64,000 nucleotides of DNA from Planctomycetaceae bacterium (GTDB lineage Bacteria; Planctomycetota; Planctomycetia; Pirellulales; Pirellulaceae): assembly GCA_027487485.1 (NCBI GenBank), contig JAIYDN010000042.1:1-64000 (forward strand), written 5' to 3'. This document shows, in pieces, positions 54,655 through 62,420 of the stretch (the first letter of the stretch is position 1; each line of letters begins with the position of its first letter). The notes under the pieces are model-generated. The model did no database searches. It was given only the letters and a program-made list of their open reading frames with translations, and had not been told where the DNA came from. Both the position numbers and the translations under genes were made by a program.

Positions 54655-56163
54655 TCAAACGACGAAGGCAGGCTCTCGATTACTGGTACTTGTATGGAAT
54701 TCTCCTCGTCGAGCGATTCGAACAGCAACTTCAAATGCGTAATCCTGAAAGTCCCTAGAATTGTCAGTGGCCCCATTCGTTACGTAGTGGGCAACTTCTT
54801 CCAAAGCTACTTTCAGAAGGCGATCCGAAAGTGCTTTTGATCCGGCAACAAGGAACGCATCACCAGCTAGATCACGATTGATGTAAACGATGCCATCCCG
54901 ATAGTAACCGTTCAGCATTGTTCCAGCATCAAGGATGGACGAGAAGCTGCGGACCTCTGGCTTGTCTTTGCCGTTGGTCAATCCGACCTCTTCGATCAAG
55001 TCCCAGATGTAATCTACCGCAGCTTGAGCATCCACAGTCGCTTTTGTGATCTCTCGACCCGAAAGTTCGTCTGCACTCAGGACCGATGAAGAGGTTTTAA
55101 TGCCATACAGTCCAGCAGCAGAGATCAAGTTTTCTGGGGCAAGAAATGGCTTGTAGCCTTTTCGCTCAAGCTGACTGGCAGTGGCTTTGGTTGCTAGAAC
55201 CGATTGTTCACCTGCGATGGATTCAAAGGCGGTTTGCCATGCCTTCTTGCGATTCTCAATTGCTTCAGCCGAATCGAAGTATGCGGGCTGTAGCGAGTAA
55301 ATATCGAAACCAAACTCCCAGTAGCTCATTTCGGTTGAAAGCAATTTCTCGAACAAGATCGCAAGAGTCTTTGCGTCCGCATTCGACAAAGCCTTACCAG
55401 AAACATGACGAACATCCCAATCGGATGCCTTTCGGCTTTCATCAATGGTGAGATTGTCTAGGTTGTAGTCGAACAGGCTTTCGGTATCGCTTGATTCGAA
55501 TTCACGAACACGAACACCACGTCGATAGATCACAGCAGCTTTGCGTTCACCGAGATTGCGATTGGACTTCGGCAAAATTGCCCTGCCCAGTGACTCTGGT
55601 TCGCTGAAGTGCAAAAACCACTTGCCTAAGTTGTTGTAGAACTCCAAAACCTCTGGAGTCAATGGAACGAAAACACGAGTGTATCCAGCCTTGGCACGAA
55701 CTTGTGATTCGCTAACAACATCAACAGTGACAGTGGACCAATCGCCTTTTTCACGAATACTTCTGTCGATAGCGTTGCTCACGAATTCTCGAAGCCCCAT
55801 CGCAACGTCATCCCAATCAAGACGACCAAAATCAAGGACGAATCCGAGGTCTTCTGTCGCCGAACGACTGATACCATTGATATCGGTGCCGCCAAACTTT
55901 ACGACAACTCTCTCAAAACGCTTGGTCGCTTGCGAATCAGATACGACCTGTGGACGAGTCGAGAACTCCAACTTGAGATTGCCCGCAAAAACGATAGGCA
56001 GGAGTTCATTGCGAAGCAAGAGAGCAATACTGTGTTTTGATCCACTTCCGAATTGGCCAATCATCCCAGCATTGCTGCTTTGATCAGCCATGCTGACCCC
56101 AAGAACGGTAAATGCGTCTGCGGGTGCAACACCAATATTTTCAATTCGGAGATAGGCTGCCAT
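54655..56163 (-). CDS. GHKL ATPase-like protein with degenerate zincin-like C-terminus
   Basis: 502 residues. N-terminal GHKL-like features: MIGQFGSGSKHSIALLLRNE (glycine-rich loop) and FVSNAIDRSIREKGD, an N-box-like helix. The C-terminal region has LLKVALEEVAHYVTNG followed by DNSRDFQDYAFEVAV; the EEVAH looks like a zincin HExxH with the first His replaced by Glu. ATP-dependent conformational protein is plausible; the order of N-box and glycine loop is unusual. It carries the motif at 56214 and appears to stand as a single-gene unit. Confidence 0.5.
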   Translation of the reverse strand: MAAYLRIENIGVAPADAFTVLGVSMADQSSNAGMIGQFGSGSKHSIALLLRNELLPIVFAGNLKLEFSTRPQVVSDSQATKRFERVVVKFGGTDINGISRSATEDLGFVLDFGRLDWDDVAMGLREFVSNAIDRSIREKGDWSTVTVDVVSESQVRAKAGYTRVFVPLTPEVLEFYNNLGKWFLHFSEPESLGRAILPKSNRNLGERKAAVIYRRGVRVREFESSDTESLFDYNLDNLTIDESRKASDWDVRHVSGKALSNADAKTLAILFEKLLSTEMSYWEFGFDIYSLQPAYFDSAEAIENRKKAWQTAFESIAGEQSVLATKATASQLERKGYKPFLAPENLISAAGLYGIKTSSSVLSADELSGREITKATVDAQAAVDYIWDLIEEVGLTNGKDKPEVRSFSSILDAGTMLNGYYRDGIVYINRDLAGDAFLVAGSKALSDRLLKVALEEVAHYVTNGATDNSRDFQDYAFEVAVRIARRGEFHTSTSNREPAFVV

Positions 56164-56213
56164 TGTTTGTTATCCTTAGAGACACTGAGAAGTGGATGGT
56201 CCTGTGTCTGCTA

Positions 56214-56229
56214 GGGTACAATGGGTCTA
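56214..56229 (-). promoter_or_regulatory. Recurrent promoter-like motif (56214)
   Basis: Plus GGGTACAATGGGTCTA, 50 bp before ATG 56163. Its TAG on the minus strand is also the stop codon of the upstream 56227 gene. Confidence 0.6.
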
Positions 56230-56469
56230 TTCGCAAAAGTTCCAATCGACGATTCTTCGAACATCAAAGTCTTCGCCCGTATGATCCATAAGCCAGTCCA
56301 TTGCGTTCATGATGGCATCTTCGTCGTCAATTTCAGTGGGTCGACCCCAGCCAAGCATAGCTGCGTTGAGATGGTCTTCGTGGCTAGCAACGAACGGGTA
56401 GGAATTGCCCTCGTCATCCGTTAAAAACCAGTAGCCTAGATCATCTGGTCCCATCAATGTAACGATCAT
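56227..56469 (-). CDS. Hypothetical acidic 80-residue protein
   Basis: From ATG 56469: MIVTLMGPDDLGYWFLTDDE, EDHLNAAMLGWGRPTEIDDE and WLMDHTGEDFDVRRIVDWNF. The frame is open to 56589 and would overlap the next gene; the inner start fits better. Ends exactly in the motif. Small acidic plasmid-type protein. Confidence 0.5.
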   Translation of the reverse strand: MIVTLMGPDDLGYWFLTDDEGNSYPFVASHEDHLNAAMLGWGRPTEIDDEDAIMNAMDWLMDHTGEDFDVRRIVDWNFCE

Positions 56470-56564
56470 AATTCTTGCTTTCGTTAGTTGGTAAAATTCA
56501 CTTCGCATTGCAAGACTACCGGCTATTTTGCCAGTAGCCTCTGAATCACTATGGTGCTTTCGCC

Positions 56565-57506
56565 CTAAGATGAGTAGGTTGTGGAGCATTTCATCAAATC
56601 ACCAGCAAACGACTCTGCATTGATCAGTACATCCTCGATCCAAACTCTTTTTGTTTGCGTTCTGCCTTTACCCGTTTTTTGAATTCTCCAATGCCCTCGA
56701 CGGAAATGAGGCGACTTCCCGCTTCCTCCTCCTGTTTGCATTCCACTTGGGATTAGTGACTTGTCCTTGAACGCTTTGATTGACTGGTGGAACTCAAAAA
56801 TCCTTGGTGGAATCATGTCTTGAAGTAACTTCTTCCGTGGGTCACCTTTCTTTAAGGAACGACTGAGCTTGCGTCGTCTATTTGATACTACTTGATTCGC
56901 TTTCGATGGATTCTTCTCACTCCAATCGTCACCAATACTCATTGCAATCATTGCATTGAGAGCAATTCGAATGTAACGATTCAAATACCCATATTCCGAT
57001 TGACTTTGATTGACCTGTGCCAAGCAGTCGTCAATATTGCTTAATGGTTGGTATTCAGCAGCTAGCAAGACACGTTTGCTATGACCAGTGTAAAGGAAAG
57101 CGAATGAATTTGACATGCTACAGTGACTTGCGATCAAATAGTTTGAACTAGTATCCCGATTGGAATCAGGCAACATGACACCCATTGTTGTGTACGGCTG
57201 CTTGTAAAAGTTCCAGTTCAGATTAATACCCCGATTCCCAAATTCATCGACATGCTTCTTTGAAAGAAGAATGTTTTTCTCTCCGTCAAATCGATGACTC
57301 TTTAACATCAAATGAACACCAATATCGTGAAGGTCTCCAGTCGGGAAGTGGTAGTTGAGTTCGTCAAAAATAGAGTTGTTGGCTGGACTTCCAAGTTTTC
57401 CATAGAACTGATCTCGAAGGTTGTAAGGAACGTGAAGCGTTCCCAGTAGTGCTTGTGCAATTAGTTCTTGACGGTAATCATGAATACCACGATTTGTGGA
57501 CATCAA
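56565..57506 (-). CDS. Mobile-element hypothetical with GHWR motif
   Basis: 313 residues. The C-terminal SPHFRRGHWRIQKTGKGRTQ, then KRVWIEDVLINAESF is a motif I associate with phage and plasmid proteins of unknown function. N-terminal part helical. Starts MMSTNRGIHDYRQELIAQAL and overlaps the small gene before it by 29 bp. Confidence 0.6.
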   Translation of the reverse strand: MMSTNRGIHDYRQELIAQALLGTLHVPYNLRDQFYGKLGSPANNSIFDELNYHFPTGDLHDIGVHLMLKSHRFDGEKNILLSKKHVDEFGNRGINLNWNFYKQPYTTMGVMLPDSNRDTSSNYLIASHCSMSNSFAFLYTGHSKRVLLAAEYQPLSNIDDCLAQVNQSQSEYGYLNRYIRIALNAMIAMSIGDDWSEKNPSKANQVVSNRRRKLSRSLKKGDPRKKLLQDMIPPRIFEFHQSIKAFKDKSLIPSGMQTGGGSGKSPHFRRGHWRIQKTGKGRTQTKRVWIEDVLINAESFAGDLMKCSTTYSS

Positions 57507-57672
57507 AAAAGCTCCTCTTCAAATCATTCGCCCCAAGTGCAGTTCGTTTTGATCTAGCGACAAGTTGCGTGCGGCTTCCCAATCGATGCGACTCAACAAT
57601 TGAGTCGTCGAATTCATTCAAAAGGGATCGCAGAGGGAGGGAATTGATGGTTCGTTTGCTTTTGGTATTCAT
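57478..57672 (-). CDS. Possible small basic protein
   Basis: 64 residues from ATG 57672: MNTKSKRTINSLPLRSLLNE to HKSWYS. It overlaps the start of the 56565-57506 gene and may be translationally coupled. No homology recognised; may be spurious. Confidence 0.3.
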   Translation of the reverse strand: MNTKSKRTINSLPLRSLLNEFDDSIVESHRLGSRTQLVARSKRTALGANDLKRSFFDVHKSWYS

Positions 57673-57803
57673 GATTTGTTTGATGTTTCGAAGATTCAGA
57701 TTTGTCACTCGTTTCTGACCTCTTCTTAGACCGGCAAACCCAATTTCAGTTCGGTTAATGGTCGCCTTTTGGAAAAAACTTTTGCAGTCACTTGTTTGTC
57801 GTC

Positions 57804-58709
57804 CTAGTCAAACAGGTAGTTGGCACTCGAATCATTCGGGCGAGCATGCAGATACCGTCCAGTAGTTGCTATGGAGGCATGCCCAAGTGTGGATTGGACC
57901 AAATGAATTGGTGCCCCGTTATCGAGGCTGTGACTTGCATGGGCGTGACGAAGCCAATGACAGGAAACTGCTTTTTCAATGCCTGCACGCTTGGCTGCCT
58001 TACTGACGATTCGCCAAATCATTGATTCATCCAAATGACCACCACCTTTTCGGCTTCGAAAGACCGGATCGTTCTCGCCAGCATCTTTGCGAAGCAACAG
58101 TAGTGAGTACCAAACTGATTTGGGAATCAAAACGGTTCGTGTTTTCCCGCCCTTTCCAAATACGGTGATCTGCCCTGATTCTTTCCTATTCTGCAAATCG
58201 CTCCACTTGAGATTCGATATCTCGGAGACACGAAAACCACCAGCATACAAAGTAAGAAGAATGGTTTTGTTCCTGGGATGTCGTTCGAGAGCTATCATGT
58301 TTCGAACGTCAGACTCTTCCAGGATTCGATCTGACAACCCATCACGAATTGGTGGAAGCGTGAGGGATCGAGCAACGTCAAAACGCAGGTAGCCAAGTTT
58401 GTGACCAAATGCAAAAAGACTTTTGACTGCTGCCATCGTTCTTTGGACGGAAGAAGGCTTCAAACCTGATTCAACCAACTGATTGAAGAACGCTTGGATT
58501 TCCCCAAGCGTGACTTGCGACAGTTGCTTTCCTACGAAAGACAAAAACAAGGTCCAGTCTTTGGAGTATGCCTTTTGCGTGTGATCGCTTTTCCCATGAA
58601 GCCAGAGTTGGACCAAATGTTGGTCCGAATCGGCTTGAGATGGGATCGACAGCCCCGATTCATCCACCGTGACCAATCCGTTTTTCTGATTTTCAATCGA
58701 ATGCATCAT
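57804..58709 (-). CDS. Tyrosine recombinase/integrase
   Basis: 301 residues from ATG 58709. Catalytic signature complete: first Arg in LYAGGFRVSEISNLKWSDLQ, Lys in VFGKGGKTRTVLIP, HxxR in VSCHWLRHAHASHSL, GH in LVQSTLGHASIATTGRYLHA with the nucleophile Tyr. N-terminal SAM-like domain LWLHGKSDHTQKAYSKDWTL. XerC/D-like size. It marks the integration machinery of the element. The frame extends to 58889, but those residues are not integrase-like. Confidence 0.9.
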   Translation of the reverse strand: MMHSIENQKNGLVTVDESGLSIPSQADSDQHLVQLWLHGKSDHTQKAYSKDWTLFLSFVGKQLSQVTLGEIQAFFNQLVESGLKPSSVQRTMAAVKSLFAFGHKLGYLRFDVARSLTLPPIRDGLSDRILEESDVRNMIALERHPRNKTILLTLYAGGFRVSEISNLKWSDLQNRKESGQITVFGKGGKTRTVLIPKSVWYSLLLLRKDAGENDPVFRSRKGGGHLDESMIWRIVSKAAKRAGIEKAVSCHWLRHAHASHSLDNGAPIHLVQSTLGHASIATTGRYLHARPNDSSANYLFD

Positions 58710-58885
58710 AATGTTTTTTATCTCTACTAAAACGGGACACTGACCGAACAACCTTCGGAGAGCTTTGGAGCGAATTTCTTTAACATTTCCGACAGACCTC
58801 TGACGGACCTCTAACCGACATCGTGAATGTTCCCTACGAACATTCGACGACAACCAACTTGTTTCCAACGGCTTTGCCTCAGACC

Positions 58886-59320
58886 TCAAACATCCCCCGA
58901 ACGCTTTAGATGTCGGAAAACTGTTCGCAACACGTCCGATTCCTTTGTTCCTTGACTACCTTTGGGGAAGCAAACTGCAAAAGCTGCCTCAACTTCATTG
59001 GTTGTCACTCCAGTAAGCCCCAGACCTTTCAATCCCTGGATCAACATTGAATGATCCTTTGCCCCAGTAGGCTCCTGCATTGGTCGTCTTTCGTAAAACA
59101 GGACGTACTCGTTGTTGACCCCTATTCCCGTTTCCCTTGCCTTCAAAATGTCTTCGACCATTGACGCAGTGAAATAAGGTCGTTGGTTTGATGACAGTCG
59201 CAGGGGAGCATGAAACGTACCTCGCTCGACATGAAGGTAAAATTGACTCCGAGACATTCCAATTTTGCGACAAACCTCACTAACTGAAGCGACAGCTTTC
59301 AGCGGATTTTCGATCTTCAT
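58886..59320 (-). CDS. HTH protein, AlpA/excisionase-like
   Basis: 144 residues from ATG 59320 (59332 also possible). ASVSEVCRKIGMSRSQFYLH, then VERGTFHAPLR is an HTH typical of AlpA/MerR-type small DNA-binding proteins; the C-terminal half has NEVEAAFAVCFPKGSQ. It precedes the integrase on the same strand, as excisionase-type regulators often do. Motif variant at 59384. Confidence 0.65.
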   Translation of the reverse strand: MKIENPLKAVASVSEVCRKIGMSRSQFYLHVERGTFHAPLRLSSNQRPYFTASMVEDILKARETGIGVNNEYVLFYERRPMQEPTGAKDHSMLIQGLKGLGLTGVTTNEVEAAFAVCFPKGSQGTKESDVLRTVFRHLKRSGDV

Positions 59321-59383
59321 TGCAACACTCATGGTTCCATTTCCTTTAACAAATCAGACATTGCTCGATCAGGTATCCGACAG

Positions 59384-59401
59384 GGTACAATGCCCCTATT
59401 C
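59384..59401 (-). promoter_or_regulatory. Recurrent promoter-like motif (59384, variant)
   Basis: Plus GGGTACAATGCCCCTATT. ATTGTACCC half kept, TAGACC half replaced by AGGGGC. About 63 bp before ATG 59320. Confidence 0.45.
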
Positions 59402-60337
59402 GGAACTCGATGCAGCCAAATGTTCATGCCCTTTGGCTGTTAACATTCGTCCTTTTTCCGTCTTCGTGATAAGACCAAGACGAATGAAATCGCTTTCGAA
59501 AACCTCGATGCTTTGCCGTGGCAATCCCATTTGTGTAGCAATCAGATTGAGCCTCACAGCCCCTTCGCCCTCTCGCAAGATTTGAAGGTAACGCTGTTCA
59601 ACGGCATCAAGTCCAAGGCTATCTATTTGCTCGGTATCGCACATCTCCACAACATGATCCGCAGTGATGTTATCTGTTGATTTGGATGATGCTTGCCTCT
59701 TTGCAGACTCAAGTAACCTTACAGCCAATCTTGGCGTTCCTCGGCTCTTTTGTGCGAGCATACGAATTGCTTGGTCTTCAATTGTCCAGCCAAGTCGCCT
59801 TGCACGCTGTTGGATGAGCAGGAATGTTTCTTCGTCGGAGTAATGCGTGAGCCTTAGATGAATGCGAAAACGCTCACGCATCGAACGAGTTAGTAAGTGT
59901 TCATCCGTGGTTGCCCCGATCAGACAAAACGGAGGAAGTTCTACGATGTGTTTTTTGCCGAGGAACAGTTTTCTTTCTTCCAAAGCTCGGTAGAGCGTCA
60001 CCTGAACGGCTGGAAGCAATTCATGAATCTCATCGCAAAAGAAAATGTCCCCTGGTTCGAGCATCATCAATGCACCGTGAACATGTTCTGGTGATTTGAT
60101 GTTCTGAGCTAATTCAATGTGCAGATTGCACGCTAATTCCCTGGCAACGATTTCTGACAGAAGTGTCTTACCGGTCCCGGCTGGACCTGTCACTAAAACA
60201 TGGCCAAGTGCTAGTTCTTTAGAAGATTTTGAGCGGTCGTAAAAGTACGAGTCGATTGCTGTTCTCAGAACAGCTACAGCGGTTTTCTGACCGATTACAT
60301 GGTCTAGCGTTGGTACTACTTGTTCATTTGTATCCAT
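59396..60337 (-). CDS. RuvB-like AAA+ ATPase
   Basis: 313 residues from ATG 60337, with SD AGGAG a few bases before. RuvB-like order: LDHVIGQKTAVAVLRTAIDS, Walker A VTGPAGTGKTLLSEIVAREL, Walker B DIFFCDEIHELLPAVQVTLY, sensor LIGATTDEHLLTRSMRERFR with Arg finger, then a winged-helix C-terminus (LGLDAVEQRYLQILREGEGA). RuvB drives Holliday-junction branch migration; here no RuvA/C neighbour, so it is an element-borne paralogue that may act in element recombination. Confidence 0.85.
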   Translation of the reverse strand: MDTNEQVVPTLDHVIGQKTAVAVLRTAIDSYFYDRSKSSKELALGHVLVTGPAGTGKTLLSEIVARELACNLHIELAQNIKSPEHVHGALMMLEPGDIFFCDEIHELLPAVQVTLYRALEERKLFLGKKHIVELPPFCLIGATTDEHLLTRSMRERFRIHLRLTHYSDEETFLLIQQRARRLGWTIEDQAIRMLAQKSRGTPRLAVRLLESAKRQASSKSTDNITADHVVEMCDTEQIDSLGLDAVEQRYLQILREGEGAVRLNLIATQMGLPRQSIEVFESDFIRLGLITKTEKGRMLTAKGHEHLAASSSE

Positions 60338-60356
60338 GATGTTCTCCTGTTTTGTA

Positions 60357-60372
60357 GGGTACAATAGGTCTA
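60357..60372 (-). promoter_or_regulatory. Recurrent promoter-like motif (60357)
   Basis: Plus GGGTACAATAGGTCTA; 19 bp before the RuvB-like ATG. The TAG doubles as the stop of the 60370 gene. Confidence 0.6.
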
Positions 60373-60552
60373 AACTTTCTCCCAAAAACCGGGGAGTTGC
60401 CCTGGTTCAAAATGGGGATTGAGGTTGGGATAATATTCGGAGATGTCGCTTTCATTTGGACAAGTCAAAGTGAGTCCCATAAGATGCGGAACATGAAAGG
60501 TGTTGTTGCGAACGAGTATGGGTAGTGGCAAGTCGATCAATTGGGTTTTCAC
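60370..60552 (-). CDS. Possible 60-residue protein ending in the motif
   Basis: From GTG 60552: MKTQLIDLPLPILVRNNTFH, then VPHLMGLTLTCPNESDISEY, ending QLPGFWEKV at the TAG in the motif. Protein-like composition. It overlaps the start of the plus-strand gene 60518-60949 antisense; both cannot be fully right unless overlapping divergently. Its last codons form a GC-rich hairpin. Confidence 0.4.
   Translation of the reverse strand: MKTQLIDLPLPILVRNNTFHVPHLMGLTLTCPNESDISEYYPNLNPHFEPGQLPGFWEKV
60382..60406 (-). terminator. Intrinsic terminator-like hairpin (ACCAGGG...CCCCGGT, T-run)
   Basis: On the minus strand, arms ACCAGGG and CCCCGGT (one G-T wobble) with a 5-nt loop followed by TTTTT. Related in sequence to the hairpins at 61015 and 61597. 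Confidence 0.5.
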
Positions 60553-60949
60553 TGTGGCTGTGCTCGGCAGCATTGTTATTGCCGTTGCGATTTGGCGAAC
60601 GCAAATTCACTCCTATCGTTCTTTTCAACCTGTACCGCATGGCAACCGTTTTAGTGCATTAGTTCCATTTCGGCGAAACGAGTGCATTGAAGTTGTTTCA
60701 AGGTCGAAGGACAGAATCTTCGTAGACGACGTATGGTTCAGCCCGAATGAATTTGCACTAAAGGTCAAGATCGCTGTTTCGAACGACTTGAACATCAAAG
60801 CAGTCGTGCTGATTATTGGAGTTGACGGAAGTACGAGCTTCCAATCGCTTGAGAATGCGTTAATCTCTTCGGTGCCGAAGCAGACCAAGCTCTATTTCTT
60901 TCACGAAGGATCGAGCAGAGGAATTCAATATATCGGGGAAGAGCAATAG
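60518..60949 (+). CDS. Hypothetical membrane-anchored protein, ExbD-like outline
   Basis: 143 residues from ATG 60518. Helix WVFTVAVLGSIVIAVAIW at the N-terminus and a beta/alpha domain (CIEVVSRSKDRIFVDD, IKAVVLIIGVDGSTSFQSLE, ALISSVPKQTKLYFFHEGS) like the periplasmic part of ExbD/TolR. One of the few plus-strand genes in this stretch. Sits between an orphan minus-facing promoter motif (60988) and a minus-facing terminator (60382). Confidence 0.45.
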   Translation: MGSGKSINWVFTVAVLGSIVIAVAIWRTQIHSYRSFQPVPHGNRFSALVPFRRNECIEVVSRSKDRIFVDDVWFSPNEFALKVKIAVSNDLNIKAVVLIIGVDGSTSFQSLENALISSVPKQTKLYFFHEGSSRGIQYIGEEQ

Positions 60950-60987
60950 TGGGGCGGTTCTCCTTTTAGGTGTAGGCAAGCATTGTA

Positions 60988-61003
60988 GGGTACAATAGGT
61001 CTA
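60988..61003 (-). promoter_or_regulatory. Recurrent promoter-like motif (60988), orphan
   Basis: Plus GGGTACAATAGGTCTA. No minus-strand gene begins within 400 bp; the plus gene 60518-60949 lies there instead. See findings. Confidence 0.5.
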
Positions 61004-61014
61004 TTCATTCCCAT

Positions 61015-61041
61015 GAAAAAAGCCAAGGTATTTCCCTGGCT
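61015..61041 (-). terminator. Intrinsic terminator of the 61056 gene
   Basis: Minus strand: AGCCAGGG, loop, CCTTGGCT then TTTTTTC; 15 bp after the stop of the gene at 61056. Confidence 0.65.
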
Positions 61042-61055
61042 CAATGAAGCATTGG

Positions 61056-61550
61056 TTATCCAGCAATCAAAGCGTGAACGCCAAGTTTGTGGATATATTT
61101 CCTTGCTTTGGAAACGGTCTCAAAAGATGCATGGATGGTCCCATTGCGAAGAACATCGACCATTAATTTGCGACCATCAGCAAGTTCAACAGAATCAGAC
61201 TTCGGGCGAATTTCCAGATCATCATGGTGATACTTGGAATGTTGATAGATCACTTTGCCACCAGCACTCAATCGAATGCGAACGATGCAGTGGTCAAGCA
61301 ATCCAGGACCACCCAAGCTTCTTCTGCTGTGAATTAGCAACGGAATCTTTACCGGACCCATACTTCGTCCAATGAACCCATAAACGTCGTTTTCTTCGAG
61401 CCAGTCTAGACCGGCTTTTTCCCCGTCAGTTTCCCCGAAGGAAATATGAAGTCGTGTCTTGCTCAATCTTGCACGTTCAAGAATGCGAATGACTTCGATT
61501 GAAGTCGTCTCGTGGTAACTCGTACCGTCAATCACTTGGTATTTGCTCAT
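61056..61550 (-). CDS. Plasmid-type conserved hypothetical
   Basis: 164 residues from ATG 61550 with SD GGAGG: MSKYQVIDGTSYHETTSIEV, RLHISFGETDGEKAGLDWLE, ENDVYGFIGRSMGPVKIPLL, RSLGGPGLLDHCIVRIRLSA. A family seen often on plasmids and ICEs, function unknown. Single-gene unit with motif at 61572 and terminator at 61015. Confidence 0.7.
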   Translation of the reverse strand: MSKYQVIDGTSYHETTSIEVIRILERARLSKTRLHISFGETDGEKAGLDWLEENDVYGFIGRSMGPVKIPLLIHSRRSLGGPGLLDHCIVRIRLSAGGKVIYQHSKYHHDDLEIRPKSDSVELADGRKLMVDVLRNGTIHASFETVSKARKYIHKLGVHALIAG

Positions 61551-61571
61551 TGGGTTGTCCTCCAACGATAT

Positions 61572-61587
61572 GGGTACAATAGGTCTA
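61572..61587 (-). promoter_or_regulatory. Recurrent promoter-like motif (61572)
   Basis: Plus GGGTACAATAGGTCTA; 21 bp before ATG 61550. Confidence 0.6.
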
Positions 61588-61596
61588 AAGATTTCA

Positions 61597-61623
61597 ACAA
61601 AAAAACCAGGGGGTTACCCTGGT
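61597..61623 (-). terminator. Intrinsic terminator of the 61645 gene
   Basis: Minus strand ACCAGGG, loop TAACC, CCCTGGT then a T-run of seven; perfect 7-bp stem, 22 bp after the stop at 61645. Confidence 0.75.
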
Positions 61624-61644
61624 CTTCTTCCAAATCTCACCGAA

Positions 61645-61992
61645 TTACGCATATGCCATTGAAGCGACGAATTCCATAGAATTATCGACCTCAATTGCGA
61701 TGGCTTCTTGCCCCATTTCTGACGCCAAATCACTGGCAAATTCACGAATCGCATCCAAGTGTATGAGACCATCGTCATTGGTAAACGAAACAACAACAGT
61801 TACGTCCTCTTCGATTAGTCCATGCTCGTCGGAAACCCAGCCACCCTTTGCATGATGAGCGGTAAAGCCACCAAAAAACTTGGCAAACTTCACTTTGCTG
61901 ACCTTGATCCACTTCGCAACAATTTCGCTTGGTGCTCCTTCGTTGGCATTTACGGTCGATGGAATGATGATCGCAATTTTGTGATTGTTCAT
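61645..61992 (-). CDS. Plasmid/phage-type conserved hypothetical
   Basis: 115 residues: KIAIIIPSTVNANEGAPSEI, KFFGGFTAHHAKGGWVSDEH, GLIEEDVTVVVSFTNDDGLI. The GGFT...GGW pattern with an EEDV strand recurs in small mobile-element proteins of unknown function. Motif at 62032, 39 bp upstream; terminator at 61597. Confidence 0.65.
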   Translation of the reverse strand: MNNHKIAIIIPSTVNANEGAPSEIVAKWIKVSKVKFAKFFGGFTAHHAKGGWVSDEHGLIEEDVTVVVSFTNDDGLIHLDAIREFASDLASEMGQEAIAIEVDNSMEFVASMAYA

Positions 61993-62031
61993 TTGCTGTC
62001 CCTTGAGTTGTGTGATGGTTACACCTCAAGG

Positions 62032-62047
62032 GGGTACAATGGGTCTA
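62032..62047 (-). promoter_or_regulatory. Recurrent promoter-like motif (62032)
   Basis: Plus GGGTACAATGGGTCTA; 39 bp before ATG 61992. Confidence 0.6.
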
Positions 62048-62130
62048 AATCATGGGTTTAAATCGAGACGCTCCAAAAGCCTCTAGGAATCGTTTTGGCA
62101 GCACCGAATCATTAGTCGCCCAATTGAGCT

Positions 62131-62163
62131 AGAATTAATCCTGGTGCACGCAGGATTAATTCT
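62131..62163. repeat. Perfect 13-bp inverted repeat with 7-nt loop
   Basis: Arms AGAATTAATCCTG and CAGGATTAATTCT around GTGCACG. On neither strand is it followed by a proper T-run, so it is not a standard terminator; it could be a protein site, RNA element or nick region. Confidence 0.7.
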
Positions 62164-62404
62164 AAAAAAGCCCAAAGGGGTGTTTGAACCTCCTTTCGTC
62201 CACGGTCACCGGATGTTCCAGGAATAACCTGGAGCAGGACAAAACGCATTTAGGTGTTTCTCGCCAGAAACTAGACCAACCTAAAATTGGTGAGACTGCA
62301 TTTGCAAACTTAGAGCCACACTAAGCAGTCAACAGAGCAAAGTGGCATCACAACTTGCCATTGAGTCAGTTCGAAACTGAAGAATGACTTGTTGCTACCT
62401 CACA
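62164..62404 (-). ncRNA. Candidate non-coding RNA (about 240 nt)
   Basis: The consensus motif at 62405 is followed on the minus strand by about 240 nt without a convincing gene (a 45-codon frame starting near 62248 is possible but weak) and then by CCCCTTTGGGCTTTTTT, a possible terminator. In between lie small hairpins: TCAGTT/AACTGA (62366-62380), ACCAA/TTGGT (62275-62291) and TCCAGG/CCTGGA (62217-62233). No known RNA family recognised. Confidence 0.35.
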
Positions 62405-62420
62405 GGGTACAATGGGTCAA
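62405..62420 (-). promoter_or_regulatory. Recurrent promoter-like motif (62405), no gene downstream
   Basis: Plus GGGTACAATGGGTCAA; overlaps the stop codon of ardC and faces the candidate ncRNA. Confidence 0.5.

Noticed and set aside
57804-58889. Integrase starting at 58889
   Set aside because: The first 60 residues are basic and unlike tyrosine recombinases; ATG 58709 gives the expected length.
62131-62163. 13-bp inverted repeat as an intrinsic terminator
   Set aside because: The run of A/T lies on the wrong side for termination on the minus strand, and on the plus strand A follows rather than T.
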